Assembly: GCF_008035925.1 (NCBI RefSeq)
Contig: NZ_CP036264.1
Location: 3,594,402-3,658,401 of the forward strand
Length of the DNA stretch: 64,000 bases
Origin: Stieleria maiorica
GTDB lineage: Bacteria; Planctomycetota; Planctomycetia; Pirellulales; Pirellulaceae
Reading direction: 5' to 3'
The position numbers and the translations under genes were made by a program. Position 1 is the stretch's first letter. The number at the start of each line of letters is the position of its first letter. The notes beneath the pieces are model-generated. The model did no database searches and was not told where the DNA came from. It saw only the letters and a program-made list of their open reading frames with translations. Positions 7,590-16,374 of this stretch are shown here, in pieces.

Positions 7590-9386
7590 TCAGTCGAGGC
7601 TTGTGACGGTCACGTAATACGCCCCCAGTTCGCCTTCACTGATTTCGAAAAATGGAGCCAGTTGATAGGACCCTCGTTTCAGATCGGTGACGAACGTGAC
7701 CTCTTGGGCACCCTCTTGCACGGGTTTCCGGTCCAGGTCTTCGCTGTCGATCCGCAGCACCCCGTGGGTGGCGCCGATGGCATTTCCGGGCACCGATCGA
7801 AAGGCTGCGGTGGCACCCGGGACATTTTCTCCTGCGGGTAGTGACGCATTGATCGCCGCCCCCGATTCGGCCGGCCAGCGGCGGAGCGAAATCTGGTACT
7901 TGCCGTCGCGAACCACTTTGACCGCCCAATGGCCTCGGTGGACCAGTTTTTCGGCACCGTCATGCGTGCGGTCGGCGGCGCGGATGGACCCTTGGTGCCA
8001 GGGGGGATAGACCTTTTGGATCCAGTCATGGGCGGTCAGGCTGACGACCGGGTGTTGCGGGTGTCCCAAGTGGATCTCGGTGGTTTGCGCGAAGGTCGGT
8101 TCCAGCTCGGCCCACCATTGTTCATAGAACGCTCGCATCTCTGCCACGATTTCCGGGTGTTGGTCGGCGATGTTGTTCTTCTGGCCGGGGTCGGCGCTCA
8201 CGTCGTACAGCTCTTTGCGATTGACCAGCCGATACTTGCCGGTCATGACCGAGGAACTGCGCCACTTGATCGGATCGCGAACACGCTGGGAATCACTGAT
8301 CACAAAGCGTTTGGGCCAATCTATCTCCTTTTTGGGATCGAGCAGATCGGCGATCGAAACGCCATCGAAGGTTACATCCGCCGGCTTCTTCACACCGGTC
8401 AAGTCAAGCAGGGTCGGGACGATGTCGACCGCGTGCGTCAGCTCATTGACGTCGTGTTGTTGGTTCAGTCCGCCGGAGGGCCAATGCAAGAAGAACGGGA
8501 CCCGGTGGCCGCCCTCGTACGGGCTACCCTTGCCGGCTCTCATCCCGGCGTTGTAGATCTTTGCCCCGCTGGCCGTCCCGTTGTCGGTGGTGAAGACGAA
8601 GATGGTGTCGTCGGCGATTCCCAGGTCTTTGACCAGCCGGCGCGTCTTGCCGACGTTGTCGTCGATATTGGTGATCATGCCGTAAAACGCGGCGATGCTA
8701 TCGGATTGCCCCTCGTACATCTTCAGATACTTCGGCGGGCAATGAAGCGGTTTGTGCGGTGCGTTGGTCGAGATGTACGCAAAGAACGGTTTTCCCTGTT
8801 CGGCACACTTGCTGATAAACGCGTTGGCCTGCTGAAAAAAAACGTCGGTGCAAAAGCCTTTTGCGGGAACGATCTCGCCGTTGTGGAAGTACGACCCGTC
8901 AAAGTAGGCGTTGTCCCAAACGTCGGGGGTTTGGCCGATTCCGCCGCCGCCATGTCGGTAAACCTCCGTGAACCCGCGGTCCTCCGGGCGATAGGGGTAG
9001 TTGTCGCCGAGATGCCATTTTCCAAACATGCCCGTTTCGTAGCCGGCGTCGGAAAACATTTGGCCGACGGTGACTTCGTTTTCGCGCAACATCGATCGGC
9101 CCATGATCGTGTGCCAAACGCCGGTGCGGTTGGTCCAGTGCCCGGTCAGCAGCGAGCATCGTGTGGGAGAGCAGGTCGGAGCGACGTGATAATCGCTCAG
9201 CCCAGAACTTTCTGATGCCAATTGATCGATGTGCGGTGTCTTGATGATCGGGTTGCCGGTGCAACCGAGGTCGCCGTACCCTTGGTCATCGCTGATGACA
9301 AAGACGACGTTGGGAGGGGCCGCTGCGAGCGATCCGTAAATGAATAGACCGATAGAGGTCAAGCACAGACGACGGATGAGAGTCAT
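7590..9386 (-). CDS. Sulfatase (formylglycine type), secreted
   Basis: 598 residues with a signal peptide (about 1-23). The mature start has the metal-binding ISDDQGYGD (Asp33-Asp34). The active-site sequence CSPTR has its Cys at about residue 72, the residue that FGE enzymes convert to formylglycine. GKWHLG (second sulfatase signature), FTTDNG and a C-terminal extension ending in a beta-rich region follow. It would hydrolyse sulfate esters, probably on polysaccharides, in the periplasm or outside the cell. It is the first gene of the minus-strand block. No maturation enzyme is encoded in the window. Confidence 0.95.
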   Translation of the reverse strand: MTLIRRLCLTSIGLFIYGSLAAAPPNVVFVISDDQGYGDLGCTGNPIIKTPHIDQLASESSGLSDYHVAPTCSPTRCSLLTGHWTNRTGVWHTIMGRSMLRENEVTVGQMFSDAGYETGMFGKWHLGDNYPYRPEDRGFTEVYRHGGGGIGQTPDVWDNAYFDGSYFHNGEIVPAKGFCTDVFFQQANAFISKCAEQGKPFFAYISTNAPHKPLHCPPKYLKMYEGQSDSIAAFYGMITNIDDNVGKTRRLVKDLGIADDTIFVFTTDNGTASGAKIYNAGMRAGKGSPYEGGHRVPFFLHWPSGGLNQQHDVNELTHAVDIVPTLLDLTGVKKPADVTFDGVSIADLLDPKKEIDWPKRFVISDSQRVRDPIKWRSSSVMTGKYRLVNRKELYDVSADPGQKNNIADQHPEIVAEMRAFYEQWWAELEPTFAQTTEIHLGHPQHPVVSLTAHDWIQKVYPPWHQGSIRAADRTHDGAEKLVHRGHWAVKVVRDGKYQISLRRWPAESGAAINASLPAGENVPGATAAFRSVPGNAIGATHGVLRIDSEDLDRKPVQEGAQEVTFVTDLKRGSYQLAPFFEISEGELGAYYVTVTSLD

Positions 9387-9845
9387 TAGCGGTCGGGAAA
9401 TGAAAAGAGGGTTGGAGGTGTGGGGACGCGATTATCGGCACGCAAGCGGCGGATGGCTATCCGGTGTTTACGGGACCGAGGGACACCACCTGCAGGCTTT
9501 TCAGCAGGAGATTCAGTAGATCACGCCGCATGGGCTGTGCGAGATCGCGGGACGTCCTATCGCAAAGATTCCCGAATCGTCTCTACGATCAATAAAGACG
9601 ACTAGGGTGTAGCCAGGCAGGAAAACTCGGTCGACATCAGTCGGTTCCGTAAGTGGCCTCGTTAATTGGCCATCTACGGAAGTCAGGTAAGAAGATTTCG
9701 GGGGTAAGAAGATGATGAAATACAACCTCCATTGGGATTGGTCAATTTTCCTACCTCCAAAATCTTCCTACCACTCCACTCCTTACATCGTAAGCAACCA
9801 GAAAAAGGACGGCAAATTGCTGTTAGGCTCCTACTGCACGCGACG
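9387..9845. other. Intergenic with inverted minisatellite remnants
   Basis: No credible gene. Bases 9686-9711 read as two degenerate copies of the GGTAAGAAGATTTCGG type, and 9748-9773 hold the same sequence in reverse complement, with about 36 bases between. These are single remnants of the 16-bp minisatellite at 54798-54942. The stretch separates the sulfatase promoter side from the 3' end of the response-regulator gene. Confidence 0.6.
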
Positions 9846-10526
9846 TTACTGTCCCGAACGCTGTTTGCTGGCGTGGAAAAGCCCCAGTCGATGGGCCTGG
9901 TTCACTGCCGACGGCGCGTTGGAGACATTCAGTTTTTCATAGATGTGTGCGACGTGCGTATCGACGGTGCTGTAGCCGATGCCGAGTTGACGGGCAATTT
10001 CTTTTTTGACCAAACCTTCGGCAAGCAGCTGAATAATCTCCAGCTCGCGCTGAGAAAGAGGAACCTGGTCTTCGTCCGCGGGAAGCCGGGTCTGCAGGCT
10101 TTCCAGGATGAACTTGGCAACGCCTTTGTCCAACGGCGCTCCGCCACTCATGACCGTCCGGATCCCGTCGGCGATCTCATCCAACGTTGCTGATTTTAAA
10201 AGGTATCCAGAGGCACCGAGCGCAATCGCGCGCAGCACATCTTCCTCGTTGTCCGACTGGGTCAGGATGATGACCTTGGTGTGGGGCGCCGACTCGCGAA
10301 ACCCCGCGAGTGCCTCGAGGCCGCTCATTCCGGGAAGCCGCAGGTCAAGCAAGATCAGATCTGGTTGTTCGCTCGGCGTGGCATTCCGAATCGAGCGCAG
10401 GGCGATTTCTGCCGTCCCGAATTGCCGGGACAATTCCACGCCTTGCGATTGTTCCAACGCCAATCGGACCGCTTCCCGATACTCCGGGTTGTCTTCGACC
10501 AACATGATGCGAACGCTTTTGATCAT
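9846..10526 (-). CDS. NarL/FixJ-family response regulator
   Basis: 226 residues. A receiver domain (1-125) has the acidic pair ED at 11-12, the phospho-acceptor Asp61 in LILLDLRLPG, a Thr/Ser in ILTQSDN and Lys in LLKSA. A LuxR-type HTH (about 158-218) contains LSQRELEIIQLLAEG and STVDTHVAHIYEKL. It should be a DNA-binding partner of the histidine kinase directly upstream. The frame extends to 10553, but the ATG at 10526 has a GAAGGG ribosome site 6-7 nt before it and lies 10 nt after the kinase stop codon, so the two genes form one operon. Target genes are not evident. Confidence 0.95.
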   Translation of the reverse strand: MIKSVRIMLVEDNPEYREAVRLALEQSQGVELSRQFGTAEIALRSIRNATPSEQPDLILLDLRLPGMSGLEALAGFRESAPHTKVIILTQSDNEEDVLRAIALGASGYLLKSATLDEIADGIRTVMSGGAPLDKGVAKFILESLQTRLPADEDQVPLSQRELEIIQLLAEGLVKKEIARQLGIGYSTVDTHVAHIYEKLNVSNAPSAVNQAHRLGLFHASKQRSGQ

Positions 10527-10536
10527 CGTTTGCCCT

Positions 10537-12567
10537 TCACGATAACAAGCCAAACTTCTTGGTGCGAAGTTTCAGGGTGATTTTTGTTCCGCCGCCGACG
10601 AGCCGACTGGCCGAGACCTGGGCTCCGGCAAGTCGGGCGCGGCGGCTGAGTGATCCCGGGATCCGGCTGATCTGAGAGTCATTGAGACCACATCCGTTGT
10701 CGGTGATCGTCAGCCGCAGGCCCTTGCGATCTGCCGCCAGATGCGTGATCACTTCCGTTGCATGGGAGTGTCTCAAAATATTGGTCAAACATTCCTTGTA
10801 GAACAAGAACAGGTCGATCCGGACGCTCGGCTTGAGTTCCCGGACGTAGCCCTCCCCTTCAAACGTCAGCGTGTGTTCCAAGTCGTTCAACAGACGATTC
10901 GACGTCCGCTGCATGTCCTCCATCAGATCGCCGAACAACCCCTCGGATTCTAACAGGTTCGAACAGTAGCGGGTTGCGGCGCCACTTCGCTCGGTCAATT
11001 CACGAACCCGACGGAGCAAAGGTTTCAGTCGATCAGGCGAGTCGGCGGCCGCTTGGGCGAGATCGCCCAGCAAGCCGATCGCGTGCAGATTGGCGCCCAG
11101 CTCGTCGTGCAAGTCGGCCGCGATCCGTTCGCGGGTTCGTGAGACGGCGCGTTGCCGTATCGAGCGTTCGGCGAGAACAGTCGAGACAGCGATGAATCCG
11201 AGCAACCCGGTCAACCAGCTCAGGCGACGGAGGATCGCCTTTTGACGCTGGTAACGTAGCCTCAACTCCGCCGCGATCCGTGGCCGCTCCGTTTCCAGGT
11301 CGTGCCGCATCGCCAATTCGCTCATCCAATCACGAATCGGCAAAATCCGTCCGAAAAGGTTGTTGCCGTCGGTCAGCGTGGACGCCGATCTGGAGGTGAG
11401 GTCCGGATCCAAGTTGACTGTGACGGGCGCACCGAGCGCCACATTGATTCCGTCGGAAATCACTTCGATCTCTGCAAAACCGACCCGCGCCTGCGTTGGG
11501 CCTCCTTCGGAATCCGTGTTCGGCTCGTTGACGATCAATCGAACGTATCGGCAATGCTGCTGGGGAAACCGACGCATGATGATCGGCCCGGCATCGTAGA
11601 TCGAATGCATCTGGTAGTCGCACAGTCGCACGGCGTCCGAAAAATCCGATTCGGTCGCACCTTCGACGACCATCGATCGCGGGATCCCGAAATCATCTGT
11701 CAGGGCTTGCGGAACGTTGTCACTTAATTCTGTCGCATGCAGGTGGATGCGGCTCAACGGCACACATCGGCGGAGGTCGATTTCTATCACCGGCGTCGTC
11801 CCGAGGCTGGTTCGGCTGACGAACGCCAAACTCTGCTCTCCGTCATGGGCATCCATCAAATAGGGAACAAAACCGTCGACCAAGTAGTCTTGATGCCGAG
11901 GCAATCCACGCTCCAATTGGTCGGATGAAGAGACTTGGACGGACTGCCGAAGGGCGAGGTTATCCAGGCCGCTGAAAACCAGGATCTCGGAGAGCTGCAG
12001 AATATGCCTGTCGTCCCATCCCCGTGGTGAAAGCCTGGCTACCTCCAGACGCACCCAAGAGGCTTGAGTCGCCGGAAAGGAGATGACGACCGGAGCCACA
12101 CGGGGCAAGAGTTGATCGTCGGCGTTAAATCGTGCCACTACTGTCCCATTGGGATCTGGATCCGAGCCGACACGGATGGAAAACTCCAGCGGAAAACCAT
12201 CGGCGCGGAACCCTTTGGCTGTGTCACGCCAGATCATCGGCACCAGCACCACCTGATCGATCGATGCTTGCTCGGAAAGAGAAATTTGAATCCATTCCGG
12301 GTGATCACTCCTCGCTTGTGGGATCGAGCGAAAGCCGACTGCGCCGACCCCGGTTCGCATGCTGGGTTTGGCCAGCATGGTCAGTTGCTCTTCAAGCGTC
12401 GCCAAACGCCGCTCCAACGCCGAGAGCGAGAGACGCTTCAGCGGCGCGTCCGATTCCACCGCCGGCGCCCTGATCACAAACACGACCGCCGCGCCAACGA
12501 TCGTCGCCATCGCGGCAAGCGCCAGAAGGATGCGTGGAAGCGGCGACATGGACACGGCTTTTTGCAA
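10537..12567 (-). CDS. Sensor histidine kinase, HisKA_3 type, with discoidin-like sensor domains
   Basis: 676 residues. A first membrane segment (about 9-30) is followed by a large outside part (about 60-390) of two F5/8-type (discoidin-like) beta domains; both show the WIQISL / VIEIDLRR ... YVRLIVNEP ... AEIEVIS pattern. A second membrane segment lies near 450-465. HisKA_3 has the phospho-His in ADLHDELGAN (about residue 487), and an HATPase domain has DNGCGLN and a C-terminal GGGTKI. Discoidin folds commonly bind carbohydrates, so a glycan sensor is plausible given the neighbours (inference). The start could also be the internal ATG in MSPLPRIL. Confidence 0.9.
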   Translation of the reverse strand: MQKAVSMSPLPRILLALAAMATIVGAAVVFVIRAPAVESDAPLKRLSLSALERRLATLEEQLTMLAKPSMRTGVGAVGFRSIPQARSDHPEWIQISLSEQASIDQVVLVPMIWRDTAKGFRADGFPLEFSIRVGSDPDPNGTVVARFNADDQLLPRVAPVVISFPATQASWVRLEVARLSPRGWDDRHILQLSEILVFSGLDNLALRQSVQVSSSDQLERGLPRHQDYLVDGFVPYLMDAHDGEQSLAFVSRTSLGTTPVIEIDLRRCVPLSRIHLHATELSDNVPQALTDDFGIPRSMVVEGATESDFSDAVRLCDYQMHSIYDAGPIIMRRFPQQHCRYVRLIVNEPNTDSEGGPTQARVGFAEIEVISDGINVALGAPVTVNLDPDLTSRSASTLTDGNNLFGRILPIRDWMSELAMRHDLETERPRIAAELRLRYQRQKAILRRLSWLTGLLGFIAVSTVLAERSIRQRAVSRTRERIAADLHDELGANLHAIGLLGDLAQAAADSPDRLKPLLRRVRELTERSGAATRYCSNLLESEGLFGDLMEDMQRTSNRLLNDLEHTLTFEGEGYVRELKPSVRIDLFLFYKECLTNILRHSHATEVITHLAADRKGLRLTITDNGCGLNDSQISRIPGSLSRRARLAGAQVSASRLVGGGTKITLKLRTKKFGLLS

Positions 12568-12765
12568 TGGAAACGTTACCGATCGATCGGCATCAATCGA
12601 AACCGCGAATCTCGATGAGTCCTATCCCGTGAATACGGGATGCGACAATCTCTCGCAAAGGAGTACATTCTAACCGCAACGGCCGCCTTTGGGGCAGTCA
12701 TCCCCAGTGCGCGGATTCCTTGTCGGGTGTCTCTCACCGAACTCATTCTCGCTTCGGGTAGTCTG

Positions 12766-14019
12766 ATGAAAGATTCTAGGGTCAGTCGTGGTTTCACGTT
12801 GGTGGAGCTACTTGTCGTCATCGCCATCATCGGGATCTTGGTGGGCTTGCTGCTGCCGGCGGTCCAAGCTGCTCGCGAAGCGGCGCGGCGGATGAGCTGT
12901 AGCAACAATTTCAGGCAAATTGGGATCGGCATCCACAACTACCACGCCGCGTACAAACGAATCCCCACCCAGGGCATCGGGACGGTTGCGACGCCCAGCC
13001 ACAACCGGGCGTGGTGGCAGGAGAGCGGGGCGGGCAGTAGTCTGTTCGTCAACAATCGACGCTTGAGCACGTTGGTCGGCATTTTACCGTTCGTCGAACA
13101 GCAAGCGGTCTGGGACCAAATCTCCAACCCCAACGCGACACGCACCGACGGCGATCAGTCGGCAGCCGCAGGAACTCGCACCAGCCCTTGGGCGCCCATG
13201 GGGCCCACGCCCGGCACCATCCAGTACATCCCCTGGACGCTTGAGATCCCAACGTTCCGCTGTCCCAGCGACCCGGGCGTGGGATTGCCGGCGCTGGGAC
13301 GAACGAACTACGCCGCCTGCCTCGGTGACAGTCACTACTTTACGATGTGGGGTCCATGGAACAATCAACGCACCGAACCACGTCACACCGGGCGGAGTCG
13401 CGAAGCGCGCGCCTCGCACCGTGGTTTCTACAAGCCGTTCGATGACACCGGTCGCTTCCGTGACGTGCTCGATGGCCTATCGAACACGATCGCGATGGGA
13501 GAAATCGCGACGGACTTGGGTGACAGCTTCATCTCAACCAGTCCTCCGAAAGACGGCCGGGGACTGGGCGGCAACCTCGCTGTGATTCGGATGGTCCGCG
13601 ACAACCCGGGCACGTGTGACCAGTTCATCGATCCCGACCGCCCGCGATTCTGGCTCAACGGGGGAGACCGGCTGACGCATGCCCGTGGGTTCAAATGGGC
13701 CGATGCGAATCAAATGTTCTCGGGATGCTTTACCATTTTGCCGCCCAACAGCGCCTACTGTGGACGGCACAATTCGAATCACCTTTCGGGGACCGCCCCG
13801 GTGTCCAGCCGACACACCGGCGGGGCGCATGTCCTGATGGCCGACGGAGCGGTGATCTTCATCACCGATTCGATTGAAGCCGGCAGCCGAAACCAAGGCG
13901 ACGTCTGGAGCGGCGGGACGGGCAATCGCGCCCCCGGCAGCGAAAGCCCCCACGGACTTTGGGGAGCCCTCGGCACTCGCGCCAACAGCGAAACGATCGA
14001 AGAGCAACTCAACCAGTGA
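12766..14019 (+). CDS. DUF1559 prepilin-like protein, copy 1
   Basis: 417 residues. It begins with a type IV pilin/pseudopilin-type leader, where [11 protein letters not shown] has the G-F cleavage context and Glu at +5. A hydrophobic helix and [14 protein letters not shown] follow, which are typical of planctomycete DUF1559 proteins. The C-terminal signature [20 protein letters not shown] is present. The family is greatly expanded in Planctomycetes and is thought to form pseudopilin-like structures; its function is unknown. The ORF opens at 12640, but homology starts at the ATG at 12766. A lipoprotein gene follows 51 nt downstream. A divergent promoter region is shared with the histidine kinase. 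Confidence 0.93.
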   Translation: MKDSRVSRGFTLVELLVVIAIIGILVGLLLPAVQAAREAARRMSCSNNFRQIGIGIHNYHAAYKRIPTQGIGTVATPSHNRAWWQESGAGSSLFVNNRRLSTLVGILPFVEQQAVWDQISNPNATRTDGDQSAAAGTRTSPWAPMGPTPGTIQYIPWTLEIPTFRCPSDPGVGLPALGRTNYAACLGDSHYFTMWGPWNNQRTEPRHTGRSREARASHRGFYKPFDDTGRFRDVLDGLSNTIAMGEIATDLGDSFISTSPPKDGRGLGGNLAVIRMVRDNPGTCDQFIDPDRPRFWLNGGDRLTHARGFKWADANQMFSGCFTILPPNSAYCGRHNSNHLSGTAPVSSRHTGGAHVLMADGAVIFITDSIEAGSRNQGDVWSGGTGNRAPGSESPHGLWGALGTRANSETIEEQLNQ

Positions 14020-14070
14020 GTCACGACTGTCGGCGTTGTCAGTTAACCTCAAACCTCCTTGGAACTTCTG

Positions 14071-14265
14071 ATGAAAACGATTTCTCGCGCGCTTCTGGCG
14101 ATCTGCTGGTCGATTGCAATCTTCGCCCTGGCAGGTTGCGGCGACGATACAAAACCCAAGTCGATGACCGAGGGCGTCGACTTGAGCGAAATCGAAGCCT
14201 ACGAACAGTCGGTCCGAGAGATGGAAGCCGAGGACGCCGGTGAGATGGATGATGTGAAACCCTAA
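14071..14265 (+). CDS. Small acidic lipoprotein, partner of DUF1559 copy 1
   Basis: About 64 residues. A hydrophobic signal ends in the lipobox LAGC, and a short, very acidic mature part follows containing DLSEIEAYEQ. A similar SNEIEAFLAE stretch is present in the lipoprotein behind the other DUF1559 gene. I do not recognise a named family. The position directly behind DUF1559, repeated twice, suggests that the two proteins act together at the membrane (inference). The ATG at 14071 is preferred over the one at 14059. Confidence 0.7.
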   Translation: MKTISRALLAICWSIAIFALAGCGDDTKPKSMTEGVDLSEIEAYEQSVREMEAEDAGEMDDVKP

Positions 14266-14370
14266 CCACCGGACGTCACCAGGCTTCAGATATCGAGCCG
14301 TTGCGGCGTGACGGAACATCGTTGCGATTCGATGTTCCGATTCACGCGGCAACAGGCATCACGGATGCGT

Positions 14371-14559
14371 CTATTCCATTGATCCGCCGGGTTCCGGTTG
14401 TGCATCCAGCTCTTCCATGCTGATGTTCAGTTCCGGATTCTCGGCAAGGAAAGCTTCGATTTCATTCGAGTCGGTCGAAACCGTTGGCGTGTCCTTGCTG
14501 CATCCGAAAACGCAGGCGAGAAACAGAAGCAGTGACGAGAGTATTAAGTTTCTGGGCAT
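14371..14559 (-). CDS. Small acidic lipoprotein, partner of DUF1559 copy 2
   Basis: 62 residues, MPRNLILSS followed by a hydrophobic stretch and the lipobox VFGC, then an acidic tail with SNEIEAFLAENPELNISMEE. A longer frame runs through to 14943, but upstream of 14559 it only overlaps the DUF1559 gene in another frame. The gene lies 59 nt behind the DUF1559 copy at 14619-15854 on the same strand. It mirrors the plus-strand pair next to it. Confidence 0.7.
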   Translation of the reverse strand: MPRNLILSSLLLFLACVFGCSKDTPTVSTDSNEIEAFLAENPELNISMEELDAQPEPGGSME

Positions 14560-14618
14560 GATGTTGTGGTGATTGAAGGTGGTTTGGGAAACGGATTGCA
14601 AACGAACGAGACCCGTGA

Positions 14619-15854
14619 TCATTGAAAGTCTTGGATGACTTCGCCGGACGCTCGCGTTCCGAGCGCTCCCCAAAGTCCGTAGGGGCTCTCGATCCCCGGC
14701 AAAGAATTGGGATCGGTGTGCTGTGAATGCACGCCGACTTGTCCCCGGCTGGGATCTCCCGCTTCGATCGAATCGGTGATGAACACCACCGCACCGTCGC
14801 CCATCAGTACGTGGCAGCCCCCTTGGTGCCGGCTGCTGGGCGGGGCGACGACGATGGACACGGCGTTGGAATTGCCACACAGTTCCGCGTTGGGTGGCAG
14901 GATCGTCAACACTTGGGTGTACAGCGGCAACAGCGACGACCACTTGAATCCGCGTTTCTCTTCCGCACTGCCGGACAGGCGGTTGGGAGCGGGGTTGTCC
15001 GACCAGAACCGTGGCCGGTCCGGGTCCAGGCTTTGCCGGCAGTTGAGGTTCCCACCCTGGTTGACGATGTTGATGGACGAATCAAGCAGATGAGTCCTCG
15101 CGTCGCGATCGCCGAGGTCCGTCGCGATCTCTCCCATGAAGATCGTGTTGGAAAGCCCATCGAGACAGTCTCGGAATTTGGACTGCAGTTGGACGGCAAA
15201 GGCGCCCCGCTGGGCAGCGAGGACGCGTTGGTACATCGGCGGCGTTCCGTGGGATTGACGGATTCCGGTCAAACGATTGAGCGCGCCGCCGAAACCCGTG
15301 TCACAGGAATCGCCGGTGCAGATCGCGTAGTTCGTGCGCCCGGATGCGGGTATCCCCACCCCCGGATCACTCGGGCATCGCAGCGTCGGAATTTCAGTCA
15401 ACCAAGGGGCGTAGTTGCCCTGTGACAAGTGCGCCGACAAAGGCATCCCCGGCCAAGGTCCCATCGGGTTATACGTCCGTGTCGCACCGGATGAGTCAAC
15501 CGTTTGGAAAGGATTTCGGATCTGATCCCAGAGTCCTTGTTGCTCGAAGAACGCGGTCAAGCCCACCAGGGCGGACAGCTCAATGCGGTTGTTGCTGCGT
15601 CCATCGCTCGCAGCGCGTCCGGCGTGCGGCCCCTTGGTTCCGCCGCCGTGCGGCGGCAACTGCTTGTACGCCGAGTGGTAGTTGTGGATGGCGAGTCCGA
15701 TTTGTTTGAAGTTGTTGCTGCAACTCATGCGTCGCGCCGCTTCACGTGCCGCTTGAACCGCGGGCAGCAACAAGCCGACAAGAATGCCGATGATTGCGAT
15801 CACAACCAATAGCTCGACCAGCGTAAAACCACGCTTCGTTGTTCTGACCTTCAT
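14619..15854 (-). CDS. DUF1559 prepilin-like protein, copy 2
   Basis: 411 residues starting [18 protein letters not shown] with the prepilin-type leader, then [19 protein letters not shown]. The C-terminal signature is [20 protein letters not shown], and the end, [14 protein letters not shown], is nearly the same as in copy 1. The two copies share the order of conserved blocks ([26 protein letters not shown]) and face each other, so they probably arose by an inverted duplication of a two-gene unit. Its lipoprotein partner lies downstream on the same strand. Confidence 0.93.
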   Translation of the reverse strand: MKVRTTKRGFTLVELLVVIAIIGILVGLLLPAVQAAREAARRMSCSNNFKQIGLAIHNYHSAYKQLPPHGGGTKGPHAGRAASDGRSNNRIELSALVGLTAFFEQQGLWDQIRNPFQTVDSSGATRTYNPMGPWPGMPLSAHLSQGNYAPWLTEIPTLRCPSDPGVGIPASGRTNYAICTGDSCDTGFGGALNRLTGIRQSHGTPPMYQRVLAAQRGAFAVQLQSKFRDCLDGLSNTIFMGEIATDLGDRDARTHLLDSSINIVNQGGNLNCRQSLDPDRPRFWSDNPAPNRLSGSAEEKRGFKWSSLLPLYTQVLTILPPNAELCGNSNAVSIVVAPPSSRHQGGCHVLMGDGAVVFITDSIEAGDPSRGQVGVHSQHTDPNSLPGIESPYGLWGALGTRASGEVIQDFQ

Positions 15855-16374
15855 ACCGATCCTCCCTTTCGCTCAATGTCGAAGCGAAAGCATTCGTTGG
15901 GATAGAAAAAGTAACAAGACGTATCGGATGACCGACCGCTACAAGGAATCCAGTAGCAAGTCGCCCAGGGGCCGCCTTCCCCAACACGCGATGACCGTGC
16001 ACGATCCAGAGATGACCGTGCTCGCAGAAACTAATTCGAGCGCGTTTGGCGTTTCAAGTAGCAAGCCGCGCCCCCCAGAAGTAACAGGCGCAGCTAAGGT
16101 TGATCCATCGCCGCTACCGATTGCTACCGGGGTGCAAACACCTACCCGGCGCGAAAAAAATATTGCCGTCTAATTCATGAAGAAACTCAGCCAAAGCGTC
16201 CAACAAAATCGCGTCGCAAAAGCACGCCCTTGCATGTCGCAGATCATTGTCATCGCGTCGCATTTGCAGCTCATCAAATGCGTCTTATCGATGGATACTA
16301 CAGGGTCAACGATAGCGTTCGAGAGAGATGCGCCGGGTTCGGCAAACCGGAAACCGAAGCTTTGGCCGTACCCA
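15855..16374. other. Intergenic region without recognised feature
   Basis: About 520 bases between the start of DUF1559 copy 2 and the stop of the permease gene, both on the minus strand. The promoter of DUF1559 copy 2 should lie in the first 150 bases. The short frames here have no recognisable coding character. I see no hairpin or tandem repeat. Confidence 0.5.

Noticed and set aside
1..9386. Prophage or integrative element
   Set aside because: No integrase, structural or replication gene, and the minus-strand block fits normal host functions.
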